Below are positions 46,025 to 55,229 of a stretch of DNA of 64,000 nt, piece by piece (position 1 is the stretch's first letter; each line of letters opens with the position of its first letter). Source of the stretch: an uncultured bacterium (lineage in GTDB: Bacteria; Bacteroidota; Bacteroidia; Chitinophagales; Chitinophagaceae); the NCBI GenBank assembly GCA_903826405.1, contig CAIKEH010000044.1, forward strand, positions 1 to 64,000, in the 5' to 3' direction. The notes beneath the pieces were generated by a model. That model was not told the DNA's origin. It did not search any database and saw only the letters and a program-made list of their open reading frames with translations. The translations under genes and the position numbers were made by a program.

Positions 46025-46429
46025 ATGGCCATCAATCAGAATCATACCTGTGAGGAGCTCGACGGCGTAAAATGTGCCATTGTCGAGAAGAATGTGAAAC
46101 CTGAGCGTGTGGATTTTCTGAAATGGCTACTTGAAGGCAACGGATTCACCGTGATCGCTGCGCCCTCTCCCGCACCCAAGTCTGCCCCTCCTCCCAAGCC
46201 TGTTGAGGGAGAGGCTGCTTCTGAAGGAACCCCAGCCACTATTGATCCACAACCCACAACTTTCACCGTTGGGGTAACAGACATTACATTCAATACGACC
46301 AATGCGCTCTACGGCCGCCTGCTCCGAACAGATAATGGACATAAAGTAACAGTCGACTATTTTTTTCAGCGAGATTCCCAAAGTCATGATGAGAGGCCTT
46401 ATTTTGAAAAGAATGATTTGCCTATCTGA
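46025..46429 (+). CDS. Small protein of unknown function at the end of the nuo operon
   Basis: 134 residues, no signal peptide or membrane helix. An N-terminal region (HTCEELDGVKCAIVEKNVKPERVDFLKWLLEGNGF) with two cysteines eleven residues apart resembles a small alpha/beta domain. A proline/alanine/glutamate linker (about 48-73) leads to a C-terminal beta-rich part (TFTVGVTDITFNTTNALYGRLLRT). I do not recognise a family. It starts 20 bases after nuoN on the same strand, so it is probably co-transcribed and may be an assembly factor or lineage-specific subunit. Confidence 0.6.
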   Translation: MAINQNHTCEELDGVKCAIVEKNVKPERVDFLKWLLEGNGFTVIAAPSPAPKSAPPPKPVEGEAASEGTPATIDPQPTTFTVGVTDITFNTTNALYGRLLRTDNGHKVTVDYFFQRDSQSHDERPYFEKNDLPI

Positions 46430-46806
46430 ATGATATTCGCATGAGTATATTCCCGGTTGAGTTTCCTTAATCTCTTCGTCTACGACCTATCACTTTTTCC
46501 TTACCAATGCTAGTGAAAAAATCAGTGGCTTACGATTGAATGCCAGTTTGTTTTCACATTACCTGCCTGCAAAATCCGAGAGATCGTCCCTGTTACGGAA
46601 TTCTGGTTCGGATGATTTGGAGAACTGCTTTGATTTCATATTGGAGCTGTAACAACATTTTTAGTTTTGAAAATATTTTGGAGCAATATTCGATTGGGAG
46701 AATGGCAGAAGACGATTAATTTGTACCTGCTGATTTTCGGGAAACTCATTGTTTTAAATAGCAAGATTCATTTTCATCCCATTCACGAACCTTACAATTT
46801 AAATAC
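46430..46806. promoter_or_regulatory. 377-base gap with a promoter for the PorT-like gene
   Basis: No gene seen. TTG (46694-46696), a 19-base spacer and TTAATTTG (46716-46723, one mismatch to TAnnTTTG) form a good promoter 83 bases before the next start codon. Marks the end of the nuo operon. Confidence 0.45.
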
Positions 46807-47526
46807 ATGCACATGAAAAATCTTTGCATTTTGTTATTGGGTTTATTTTGTTATTCTTACTCTCATGCACAAGCCGCGCTGCTGGCATTGATCTTTGGCG
46901 ACAAGATCGCCTCTGAAAAATTCCACTTGAGTGTGGACGCTGGATTGAATCTTTCTTCCATGCCGGGCCTTCAACAGCAGAAATTGATGCATGGCTTGTA
47001 TTTCGGTCTGGGAACTTTCATCAAGATCAATGACAAATGGGCGCTTACGCCGGAGTTCAAACCACTATCTCCCCGAGGTGCCAAAAAAGTACTGCCCTTG
47101 TCGGATTACTCCAGTACACTGACTGATGTCCAATATGATATCGGGTTGAAATATATTGATGTACCTGTTTTGGTCCAATACAAGGTGACACCAAGATTGT
47201 TCGTTTCGTCAGGACCTCAGTGTAGTTTCCTGACCTCGGCAAAGCAGATTTCTTCGGGGAAGTTGGCTTCCGGAAATTCGGTGGATATTCAGGAGAATCT
47301 GAAGCCGCGTTTTGAACCTGTTTACTTCAGTTGGCCCTTGGAGGTCGGTTATTCTTTCTCCAACTTACACAAAGGGAAGGGCATGGATATCAAGTTCAGG
47401 TATGATCTGGGCCTGAGCAACTTGATGAAGTCATCCGACTATGGCAACTCCAAAGGTTCGACCTTTCATATATTTCTTTCTTTCCCGTTCGTCACTCAAG
47501 CGGAGGAAGCCAAATCGATTAAGTGA
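46807..47526 (+). CDS. PorT-like outer-membrane beta-barrel protein
   Basis: 239 residues with a signal peptide (NLCILLLGLFCYSYSHAQ); a second ATG at 46813 is an equally possible start. Alternating hydrophobic strands (FHLSVDAGLNLSSMPG, LYFGLGTFIKINDKWALTPEF, IDVPVLVQYKVTPRLFVSSGPQ) fit the eight-stranded OMP_b-brl_2/PorT family. The C-terminal strand FHIFLSFPF is typical of such barrels. No specific role can be assigned; PorT itself is part of the T9SS, but this family is broad. Confidence 0.78.
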   Translation: MHMKNLCILLLGLFCYSYSHAQAALLALIFGDKIASEKFHLSVDAGLNLSSMPGLQQQKLMHGLYFGLGTFIKINDKWALTPEFKPLSPRGAKKVLPLSDYSSTLTDVQYDIGLKYIDVPVLVQYKVTPRLFVSSGPQCSFLTSAKQISSGKLASGNSVDIQENLKPRFEPVYFSWPLEVGYSFSNLHKGKGMDIKFRYDLGLSNLMKSSDYGNSKGSTFHIFLSFPFVTQAEEAKSIK

Positions 47527-47564
47527 TCAGCCCGCTTTGTTTGATGTGAAGTTGGCCAATATAA

Positions 47565-47600
47565 CTCATCCCCCCACTTGCAAACTGCTGGGGGAATGAG
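47565..47600 (+). terminator. Hairpin after the PorT-like gene
   Basis: CTCAT-CCCCC (from 47565) pairs with GGGGG-AATGAG (47590-47600) with one bulge. It lies 38 bases after the stop codon; no T-run follows, so termination is uncertain. Confidence 0.35.
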
Positions 47601-47714
47601 ACCTGAATTTGCTGTTTGGGCAGGACAGTCAGAAAAATATTTTCTTCTTATATTTAGATTATGCGATCTCCTGGGTGAATGCAAATGATCCGGGTATGTT
47701 AAAAGCTGAATTTT

Positions 47715-49247
47715 ATGGAGAAACATGGAGTAGAAAAAATGGTCGGAAAAAGAACCATCCGATTTTACCTCTTGGCCTACTTCTCACTGAATTTGTGTAT
47801 GCTATCCGTTCGATCGCAGACCGGAGAGGTATTGGAGAAAATGCTGTCGAGAGCAAAGCAATTTGATCTGAAGACGCCATACAAGCCGCTTCCCGGTGAC
47901 CCGCTTTCTTATCATGCGGCAGGTTATGCCAAGATCATGTGTTCTGCTGTTTTCATCACGGGGTTGTCTCCTGAGTTCGCAGCCGAGCATGTCGGGTATT
48001 TCACAGCTCCTTACTCAGAGCGTTCCAAGTTAAGTAAGCCGATGATAGACTATGTAAAGAAGACCGTTTCCATAAAGCTGCCCAATGGGGTCATGCGTAC
48101 GGCTGTTTATACAGGAGGTCAGGGATGTGTTTGTTACCCGGAGGGTAAGGACACCTTATTTTTCAAACCAGAGAATATCATCAGGTCTCTTCCCGATGCT
48201 GATGCCACTCCTTGGCCCATGGGAGATGTGTTGCCCGTATCCAAGTTGCCCATGGAAATTGATATGGATAAAGTCAGGCGTGCCGTTGATTCTGCCTTTT
48301 CTGCTGAGGAAGCCCATACGGCTGCTTTTGTGGTGACTTATAAGGGTAGGATCATAGGTGAGCGTTACGCCGCAGGGATCACGAAAAATACCAGGCTTGA
48401 GAGTTGGTCCATGGGGAAGAGCCTTTCAGCCACCATTATGGGCGTCTTGATCCAACAGGGTGTTTATTCTCTAGAGCAGCCCGCACCGATCCCGCAATGG
48501 CAAGGCAAGGGAGATGGAAGGGCGAAAATCAAGATCAAGGACATCATGCATATGTCCAGCGGACTTTATTGCAGAGCTCCATTGGACCCGGATTTTGATT
48601 CTTCTCTAGGCTATGAACAGCACAAGTATCTCTATACCGGTGGAGTCAATTCCTTCGAATATGCGGCAAGCTTGCCCCAGCAATGGCCTCCCAACACTGT
48701 TGGTAGATATCGGAATTGCGACCCCGTGCTGATCAATTACCTGAATCGGCTGGGTATCGAGAGCCTCGGAAAAGATTATCACAGTTTTCCACAGCGTGCG
48801 CTATTCGACAAGTTAGGCATCCGTTCCATGGTGATGGAAACTGATCCCTATGGTAACTTCCTGACTCAGGGTTATGAACTGGCCAGCGCAAGGGATTGGG
48901 CGAGACTGGGCAACTTGTACTTGCAGGATGGAGTATGGCAAGGGGAAAGGATCCTGCCGATAGGGTTCACTACATTTGTGAGTACCTTGGCCGAACCCTG
49001 GGTAGAGGATGGACGTCCCATTTATGGCGGCTTGTTCTGGATCAACGGAGATGGCGCTTACCCGATCCCCAGGGACGCATATATGATGTTGGGTGCAGGA
49101 GGTCAATACGTTACCATGATCCCTTCTCATGACCTGGTCATTGTCCGTCTTGGTCATTTCAAGGGATCGGTAAATGGTGATGACAAACGCACTTTGGGTA
49201 AGGCTTATACCCTGCTGATGCAAGCAGTACCTGAATTTAAAAAGTGA
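47715..49247 (+). CDS. Serine hydrolase, class C beta-lactamase fold
   Basis: 510 residues. The N-terminal hydrophobic segment (RFYLLAYFSLNLCMLSV) begins after a basic stretch and an ATG at 47739 could be the start. After about 200 residues of N-terminal sequence comes the catalytic core: S-x-x-K as SMGKS (Ser232, Lys235), then YRN (Tyr332, Asn334), and a late GLFWINGDG/LGAGGQYVTMIPSHDLVIVRLGH region. This is the layout of the 6-aminohexanoate-dimer hydrolase/EstB group. Likely an exported esterase, amidase or peptidase of unknown substrate. Confidence 0.82.
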   Translation: MEKHGVEKMVGKRTIRFYLLAYFSLNLCMLSVRSQTGEVLEKMLSRAKQFDLKTPYKPLPGDPLSYHAAGYAKIMCSAVFITGLSPEFAAEHVGYFTAPYSERSKLSKPMIDYVKKTVSIKLPNGVMRTAVYTGGQGCVCYPEGKDTLFFKPENIIRSLPDADATPWPMGDVLPVSKLPMEIDMDKVRRAVDSAFSAEEAHTAAFVVTYKGRIIGERYAAGITKNTRLESWSMGKSLSATIMGVLIQQGVYSLEQPAPIPQWQGKGDGRAKIKIKDIMHMSSGLYCRAPLDPDFDSSLGYEQHKYLYTGGVNSFEYAASLPQQWPPNTVGRYRNCDPVLINYLNRLGIESLGKDYHSFPQRALFDKLGIRSMVMETDPYGNFLTQGYELASARDWARLGNLYLQDGVWQGERILPIGFTTFVSTLAEPWVEDGRPIYGGLFWINGDGAYPIPRDAYMMLGAGGQYVTMIPSHDLVIVRLGHFKGSVNGDDKRTLGKAYTLLMQAVPEFKK

Positions 49248-49611
49248 CCAACACCGGAAGAGTGAAAATTTTGGATACTGAGGATAATTCAATCCAATTC
49301 TATTTTTTTATTTTAGGCACTCAATCTAACTGCTCAATTCAGCTTTGAGAAGCTTTTCGGAAAACATGTTGAATGTAATCTAACGGAGAGGATAAATCAG
49401 ATCGATTCTAAAAAAGAACGATAAGTGAAATAATACCCAAAATGGTATTCTAACCATGCGTACTATATAAAAGGTATTTTTTGGAGAATATATTTTCTGG
49501 AAATCTCTGCACTTCTAGTTGAAACAAGGTCCATCAGGATCAATTTCACAATTTCTATGAGCTTAAGGGTTTATTTTTTATGCGCAAGTATATTTTTATA
49601 ATTGTCTTGGA
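49248..49611. other. 364-base AT-rich gap
   Basis: Between the convergent serine hydrolase and blh genes. Very AT-rich, especially 49440-49600. No gene or clear terminator stem found. Confidence 0.4.
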
Positions 49612-50580
49612 TTATTGAAGAGTTGCTTGTAATTCATTATTCTTTGACACCGGATCACTTTTCTTAATATCATAGTACATTGTATTCATGATTTCCATGT
49701 GTGGAAGTGTGAGAATGGAAATGGACATCAATGTTCCCATGAAGATGATTGAAAAATCAAATGTCAGTCCACCAATCCAGAGAAAAATGGAGATAGTACA
49801 TAGAGACAGCAAACTGAGGGGTATTGCTTTTAAGAAAACCTGTCTGGCTGTAAAAGAAAACTGTTGCCGTAAATGAGTGGATATGGATTGAAGAGAGATC
49901 ATTGAATGCCAGACTGTGAAATAAAAAATGAACGCAGGGATAAGCGGCAGAAAGTATATGGTCGTTGATAGTATCCAGGTTTGTAGGATAATGCCATAAC
50001 CGGGGTAATTATTTTGCTTTACTTGCCATACAGACCAGATAAGTAACATGATCCAAGGGGTAAGATCAAGATATCTATGACCTATATTGATCTGTAAGAT
50101 TAATGAAGTAAGTGGAGACCACGCTGAAAGTATTGGTGAGACTTCCTCCGCATGCGGGAAAAAGATAAATGAAAGTATCAAAATGCCATAAAAGGCTTTT
50201 TCAGGCCAAGTATGCTCATTTTTAGATTTTCCATCAATGATGAGATCGGTATCCGCAAAATGGAATGCGGAAATCATTAAGAATAACAGAAATGCTATTT
50301 TGGGGAAAAGCCACCAAATTGCAGCATAAATGATCATCATGAACAGATACCTGCCTAAGAAGGTTGAGATTCGGCTTTTTTCAGGGGTCTTGTTTGATCG
50401 CTTATTATTACCACGGTGAACAAAGTGATCCAAAGCACCATGTGGTATTCCAAACAAAGCAAGAAATATCAATAAAACGATCTGCCAGAAGAACTGTGGG
50501 CATTGTTTAATCCATGGAGAGCAAAGTGCACAAGCAAATCCAATGGAAAGGAGGGTCTTTCTTAACGGTGTAATTGTCAT
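49612..50580 (-). CDS. blh: Beta-carotene 15,15'-dioxygenase, Brp/Blh family
   Basis: 322 residues from the ATG at 50580; a TTG at 50637 would extend the protein through the hairpin and overlap the rhodopsin stop, so it is rejected. About eight membrane helices. The iron-binding histidines of the family are visible in FGIPHGALDHFVH, ISAFHFADTD and the FTVWHSMISLQSISTH segment. Cleaves beta-carotene into two retinal molecules, the chromophore for the rhodopsin encoded immediately upstream. Inner-membrane enzyme. No beta-carotene synthesis genes are in the window. Confidence 0.92.
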   Translation of the reverse strand: MTITPLRKTLLSIGFACALCSPWIKQCPQFFWQIVLLIFLALFGIPHGALDHFVHRGNNKRSNKTPEKSRISTFLGRYLFMMIIYAAIWWLFPKIAFLLFLMISAFHFADTDLIIDGKSKNEHTWPEKAFYGILILSFIFFPHAEEVSPILSAWSPLTSLILQINIGHRYLDLTPWIMLLIWSVWQVKQNNYPGYGIILQTWILSTTIYFLPLIPAFIFYFTVWHSMISLQSISTHLRQQFSFTARQVFLKAIPLSLLSLCTISIFLWIGGLTFDFSIIFMGTLMSISILTLPHMEIMNTMYYDIKKSDPVSKNNELQATLQ

Positions 50581-50595
50581 TGTCAGCTTGAAAAT

Positions 50596-50625
50596 GGGGG
50601 TCAGCTTTTTTATTTGCTGACCCCC
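50596..50625 (-). promoter_or_regulatory. Perfect hairpin between the rhodopsin and blh genes
   Basis: GGGGGTCAGC (50596-50605) and GCTGACCCCC (50616-50625) form a 10-bp perfect, GC-rich stem with a 10-base AT loop, in the 53-base gap between the rhodopsin stop and the blh ATG. It may attenuate transcription into blh or protect the upstream rhodopsin mRNA. Confidence 0.65.
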
Positions 50626-50633
50626 GTTTAAAA

Positions 50634-51359
50634 TCAATTTGCTGAACGACTTAACGAGTAAATAACCAGACCAAATCCAATTTTGTTGATGGCATCACCG
50701 ATATTGTAGATAACATCCATAGATAGGCCAGAAAGGATTTTCATGCCGAATAGACCTCCCTCTGTTCCTGCAATATAACCCAGAGGATATATTGCCCATC
50801 CAACAAGCACAAACCACGCTAGTGTTTTATTCGCCCGATTGACTGCAGGCCCGGCTGATTGAGCCAATTTTGCAACCTCGCCAAACCATATTAAATATAC
50901 TATGTAGAAATAGGCAAGACCACTTATTAGACCCCATATCCAACTTTGCATGTCTTTGCCATGGATGGCCTCGCCGATGTAACCTGTAACAAGCATGATC
51001 AAAGAAGCAGCAATGAGTTTAGTCAGAAGTGAAATTTTAGCGCCAACCTTTTTGGTGATGAGGTAGAATTCAACGCACATCAAGGGAACAGTCAGTAACC
51101 AGTCTACATAACGGAAAAAAGTGGGCGACTCGTTGGTGGCGAGGTTGTAATCCCTCATGTAATAGTAATGGACAGCGGCGATGAATGTGATCAATCCAGA
51201 TACAAGGACAGAGGTACGCCATTCTTTTGAAGTGGCCCCAACTTCGAAGAAGAAGAATACGGAAGCTGCCAGCATGGCCATGCAACCAATGAAGAATGTA
51301 AATGCGACATAATTATCAGCCGCAATGGGTTTGATTTCAAGCAAAAAGGAATAGTTCAT
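50634..51359 (-). CDS. Proteorhodopsin, light-driven proton pump
   Basis: 241 residues, seven helices. Helix C reads RYVDWLLTVPLMCVEFYLI: Asp86 (proton acceptor), Thr90 and Glu97 (cytoplasmic proton donor) make the DTE motif of outward proton pumps. His64 pairs with the acceptor as in proteorhodopsin. Lys226 (GDAINKIGFG) is the retinal Schiff-base site. The spectral tuning position is Met94, which in known Bacteroidota pumps goes with green absorption. The position often small in carotenoid-antenna rhodopsins appears to be a bulky Tyr (LAYFY). Transcribed with blh, which supplies retinal. Confidence 0.95.
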   Translation of the reverse strand: MNYSFLLEIKPIAADNYVAFTFFIGCMAMLAASVFFFFEVGATSKEWRTSVLVSGLITFIAAVHYYYMRDYNLATNESPTFFRYVDWLLTVPLMCVEFYLITKKVGAKISLLTKLIAASLIMLVTGYIGEAIHGKDMQSWIWGLISGLAYFYIVYLIWFGEVAKLAQSAGPAVNRANKTLAWFVLVGWAIYPLGYIAGTEGGLFGMKILSGLSMDVIYNIGDAINKIGFGLVIYSLSRSAN

Positions 51360-51777
51360 ATGTCTATTTTTTGATGACTAATTTGGTTCGGGCCGGAAAA
51401 TATTCGAGCAGAAAATTAAAGTCTACAACAGTGTAGGCAGGTGAAATTCATTTCGCGTCAGGGGCAGGAACTAGATAAAAATTAACAAATTTATTTGCTC
51501 ACTGTTCGCAATTAATAATATATATAAATTAATTATGTGAATAATATTGAAAATGAAAAGAATATATTCGATAGCTTAAGTAGCATTGATGAGTTTTAAA
51601 GTTTAGAAAGCCTAATCCAACAAGCAAATTGATTATAATATGGACTACAAAGTCTTGTTTAGAATGCGGTCATCATATTTCAGCTTTTGGAGGCATGCCA
51701 TAATGGGATTGTGACCTGCGGCTCGGACGGTTATGTACTCGATTCGGGAATCGAGACTTGGACAGTATCTTTACTGT
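51360..51777. promoter_or_regulatory. Divergent control region between rhodopsin and epimerase genes
   Basis: 418 bases, AT-rich. For rhodopsin (minus strand) TAAATTTG at 51493-51486 matches the -7 box exactly, with TTG at 51511-51509 but only a 15-base spacer. On the epimerase side a near-perfect palindrome, CTCGATTC-GG-GAATCGAG (51738-51755), ends 22 bases before the start codon and looks like an operator. No gene is seen. Confidence 0.45.
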
Positions 51778-52644
51778 ATGGTACAACTGAGCAATGAACG
51801 GATCTCTGTTTCGATCCATCCTGATGGTGCTGAGTTACGTTCCCTTACCCACAATGTCAATGGGAGGCAATATTTATGGAGTGGTGACCCGGCGTATTGG
51901 GGTAAATATTCACCTGTCCTTTTCCCGTTCGTTGGTTCGTTGAAGGATGGTAGATATACATACGAAGGAAAGTCGTATCCAATGGGTCGTCATGGTTTTG
52001 CAAGGGAAAAGACCTTTGAAGCCGAGGTCGTGGATCACCGAGAGGCCCGTTTTACTTTGGAGGATGATGAGAGTACAAGAGCGGTTTATCCTTTCCCCTT
52101 CCGCCTTTCTATAACTTATCAATTACGCGGCCCTATATTAGGCGTTACATATAAAGTGGACAACTCAGGTGATGGGATCATGTGGTTCTGCATAGGAGCG
52201 CACCCTGCTTTCGCAGTACCGAATGCTCCCGTATTGAGGTATGACGATTATTTTCTGGACTTTAATGAATCAGAAGTGGTGGAAAGGTGGGAATTGGAAG
52301 GGGGGCTTTTGAAAAAGGAACCCAGTCCGTTTCTAAATGGAAGGTCCAGAATCCTTCTATCGAAAGATCTTTTTGCAAAAGATGCGATCGTGCTCAAGGG
52401 GCTGAGATCCTCAACCATCACGGTCGCCACTACTTATGATACACATGGTTTCAGGTTCAATATGGAAGGTTGGCCATATTTGGGTCTATGGGCTGCTTCC
52501 GGAGCGGATTTCTTGTGTATAGAACCCTGGCAAGGTCATGCTGATCATTTGGATGACCCGTATGATATCACACAGAAGGAAGGTGTTGTGGCGCTGGAGT
52601 CGGGTCGAAGCTGGTCAAGGAATTGGTGGGTGGAGTTGTTTTGA
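51778..52644 (+). CDS. Aldose 1-epimerase (LacX-like) family protein
   Basis: 288 residues. The ATG at 51778 is chosen because the frame upstream runs through the palindrome and carries no family sequence. Markers: LTHNVNGRQYLWSGDPAYWGKYSPVLFPFVGSLKDGRYTYEG, YPMGRHGFAR, FCIGAHPAF and LCIEPWQGHAD, the pattern of the LacX/YeaD-like branch of the mutarotase superfamily. Likely equilibrates anomers of a sugar or sugar phosphate in the cytoplasm; the substrate is unknown. Confidence 0.82.
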   Translation: MVQLSNERISVSIHPDGAELRSLTHNVNGRQYLWSGDPAYWGKYSPVLFPFVGSLKDGRYTYEGKSYPMGRHGFAREKTFEAEVVDHREARFTLEDDESTRAVYPFPFRLSITYQLRGPILGVTYKVDNSGDGIMWFCIGAHPAFAVPNAPVLRYDDYFLDFNESEVVERWELEGGLLKKEPSPFLNGRSRILLSKDLFAKDAIVLKGLRSSTITVATTYDTHGFRFNMEGWPYLGLWAASGADFLCIEPWQGHADHLDDPYDITQKEGVVALESGRSWSRNWWVELF

Positions 52645-52752
52645 CAAATCTAAACTATTAACCAACCAGCTTTTGCGGGGATTTAAAAATGGTTTGAAGT
52701 GCCCAAAGATCCGGATCAATTTAGTGAGGTTAAAAACTCCAGTGAGGAACAA

Positions 52753-54579
52753 CTAAATTGATCGGAGGTTTATATGCAGTTCCTGCAGCTGTTTTTCGTC
52801 GATGGTGGAAGGTGCATCCAACATCACATCCCGTCCGCTGTTGTTCTTTGGGAAGGCGATGAAATCGCGTATGCTTTCGCTGCCACCGAGAATCGCACAT
52901 AGTCTGTCGAATCCGAAGGCGATGCCGCCATGGGGAGGAGCACCGTATTCAAATGCTCCAAGTAGGAATCCGAATTTATGTATGGATTCCTCTTTGCTCA
53001 TGCCCAATGCAGCGAACATTTTCTCCTGTAGTTCACGCTGGAAGATCCGTATGGAGCCTCCACCGATCTCGTTACCATTCAATACCATATCATAGGCATT
53101 GGCCTTGATATTCGCATAAGGATGGCTTAGATAGGCGTTTGCATCTGCGATGGAGGGTTCATTTTCGATCATGACCTGTATGTGGTCCGGCTTTGGTGCC
53201 GTGAAAGGATGGTGGCGAGCCACCCAGCGATTTTCTTCCTCGGCATACTCGAAAAGTGGGAAGTCGAGTACCCAGAGTAAACGGAATTCGTTGTTCTTGC
53301 GTAGACCCAGCCGCTCGCCCATTTCGAGGCGAAGTTCACTGGCCGCCTTGCGGGTACGTTCTTCGGATCCGGCAAGGATCAGGATGAGATCTCCAGATTG
53401 TGCTCCTGCTGCCTGGGCTATGGATTGTAATCTGTCTTGATTATAAAATTTATCTACGGAACTCTTGAAGGTGCCATCCGGATTGCACTTGATGGTGACC
53501 ATTCCTTGCATTCCGATCTGTGGACGCTTGACCCATTCGGTGAGTTCATCGGTTTGCTTTCGGGTGTACTCCGATGCTCCGGGAACGGCGATGGCGATGA
53601 TGGTTTCGGCTTTGTCGAAGACATTGAAGTCGGCCCCATTCACGAGATCAACCCTGTCCTGCTTGGAAACATAAACTGAATCGGGTTTCTTCAGGTTCAG
53701 CAGCTGCATGCCGAAGCGGATGTCCGGCTTGTCATTGCCATATTGCCACATGGCATCTTCCCACGTGGTGCGTTCCACTTTGTCGGTGTAATCGATGCCC
53801 TTCACATCCAGGAAGATCCTTTTGATCAAGCCCTCGAACATATTCAGGATATCCTCCTGCTGCACAAAACTCATCTCACAGTCTATCTGGGTGAATTCAG
53901 GCTGTCGATCTGCGCGGAGGTCTTCATCGCGAAAACACTTCACGACTTGGTAGTACCGGTCATATCCACTGACCATGAGCAACTGCTTGAAGGTCTGTGG
54001 CGACTGGGGTAGTGCATAAAACTGTCCAGGGTTCATTCGGGAGGGAACAACGAAATCACGGGCGCCTTCAGGGGTGGATTTGATCAGAAAAGGTGTTTCG
54101 ATGTCCATGAAATGGTTTTCATGGAGATAATTTCTGGCCGAACGGTTAACGGAATATCGGAGTTCCAGATTTTTTTTCACCGCATTACGTCGAAGGTCCA
54201 TATAGCGGAAGCGCATCCGAAGGTCTTCACCGCCATCCGTATCATCCTGGATGGTGAATGGTGGAGTATTGGATCTGTTCAGGATGTTGAATTCGGAAAC
54301 ATATATCTCTATGGCACCGGTAGGGATATGAGTATTCTTGTTACTCCTTTCCATCACCTTGCCGGTTGCCTGAAGTACGAATTCCCTCCCCAAAGGCTGC
54401 TCGTCAAGCTTTGGATTCAGGGATTCGTTGAATACCAGTTGAGTGATGCCATAACGATCACGCAGGTCCACGAAAGTGATGGCTCCGAATTTTCTGATGG
54501 TCTGAACCCAGCCGGCCAGAGTGGTTTCCTGTCCAGCATGTTCTTGTCTTAGTTCTCCGCAAGTATGTGTCCTGTACAT
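52753..54579 (-). CDS. aspS: Aspartyl-tRNA synthetase
   Basis: 608 residues, the bacterial type with an N-terminal OB fold ([24 protein letters not shown]). Class II motifs are present: motif 1 around [22 protein letters not shown], motif 2 [20 protein letters not shown] and motif 3 [14 protein letters not shown]. The GAD insertion domain lies between motifs 2 and 3 ([20 protein letters not shown] region). It charges tRNA-Asp. No neighbouring genes of related function. Confidence 0.95.
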   Translation of the reverse strand: MYRTHTCGELRQEHAGQETTLAGWVQTIRKFGAITFVDLRDRYGITQLVFNESLNPKLDEQPLGREFVLQATGKVMERSNKNTHIPTGAIEIYVSEFNILNRSNTPPFTIQDDTDGGEDLRMRFRYMDLRRNAVKKNLELRYSVNRSARNYLHENHFMDIETPFLIKSTPEGARDFVVPSRMNPGQFYALPQSPQTFKQLLMVSGYDRYYQVVKCFRDEDLRADRQPEFTQIDCEMSFVQQEDILNMFEGLIKRIFLDVKGIDYTDKVERTTWEDAMWQYGNDKPDIRFGMQLLNLKKPDSVYVSKQDRVDLVNGADFNVFDKAETIIAIAVPGASEYTRKQTDELTEWVKRPQIGMQGMVTIKCNPDGTFKSSVDKFYNQDRLQSIAQAAGAQSGDLILILAGSEERTRKAASELRLEMGERLGLRKNNEFRLLWVLDFPLFEYAEEENRWVARHHPFTAPKPDHIQVMIENEPSIADANAYLSHPYANIKANAYDMVLNGNEIGGGSIRIFQRELQEKMFAALGMSKEESIHKFGFLLGAFEYGAPPHGGIAFGFDRLCAILGGSESIRDFIAFPKNNSGRDVMLDAPSTIDEKQLQELHINLRSI

Positions 54580-54660
54580 AGATGATTGCCCTTTGGTTAG
54601 GTATGAATGGCATGACCGCCAAGGGGTGCGAAGATAGCCAAAAGGGCGGAAAGAGGCTTG

Positions 54661-55104
54661 TCAGGGTCTTCCAGAATGGATCTCCCTGGCAGAGAGTTGA
54701 TCCATCTTTTCTTGCATCTTGTCCCTGAATTTCTTTCGAGGCACCAAAAAGAAATAGTAGGCACCCAGAATGAGCAACCCTATGGCAAATGGTAATAGCG
54801 CGAACTGACGCAGTCCATAGGGGCCGATTAGGTTCTCATCCCAATGGTAGAATTCGCCCACCATCCACATGCAGTTAGCGGTGATCCAGAAATCCACCGC
54901 CAGGTTGTGTATCAATTCGGAGGTTACATGTCTGGTTTGCCAGGTGATCAAGATGGCAACGGTAAGCGTCGGGATGATCATGATTACACCAGGCAACCTG
55001 AGGTTCATGGCCCAACAAGCATCTTTGAGAAGCCATAAAAGTATGTGCATGTTCTCAACCTTGCGGAAACGGGCAGGTATGGAATAGATCTTATTGTCTT
55101 GCAT
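54661..55104 (-). CDS. Small membrane protein of unknown function
   Basis: 147 residues with about four membrane helices. It contains ENMHILLWLLKDACWAM near the N-terminus and ends in a charged tail (PRKKFRDKMQEKMDQLSARE). Similar short proteins with an 'ENxHIxLWLxKDxxW' start are common in Bacteroidota, but I know of no function. It lies between aspS and the macroglobulin gene on the same strand. Confidence 0.65.
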   Translation of the reverse strand: MQDNKIYSIPARFRKVENMHILLWLLKDACWAMNLRLPGVIMIIPTLTVAILITWQTRHVTSELIHNLAVDFWITANCMWMVGEFYHWDENLIGPYGLRQFALLPFAIGLLILGAYYFFLVPRKKFRDKMQEKMDQLSAREIHSGRP

Positions 55105-55163
55105 GTCTCGGACGGGCTATGGTGATGAGATCCGCACTGGCGGGTGAGGCACAAAAATAAGGA

Positions 55164-55189
55164 GATTCCGAATTTCGAATTCCGGATTC
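55164..55189. repeat. Intergenic GGAATCCG-type repeat (minus-strand gap)
   Basis: GATTCCGAATTTCGAATTCCGGATTC in the gap between the small membrane protein and the macroglobulin gene, the same AATCCG/CGGATT composition as the repeats in the nuo operon. Confidence 0.4.
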
Positions 55190-55229
55190 TGCTCAAATTA
55201 TCTTTAAACGTATAACAGTCCCCAAACAA

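Noticed and set aside
50581-50637. Longer Blh reading from TTG at 50637
   Set aside because: It would translate through the hairpin and overlap the rhodopsin stop; the ATG at 50580 gives a family-normal N-terminus.
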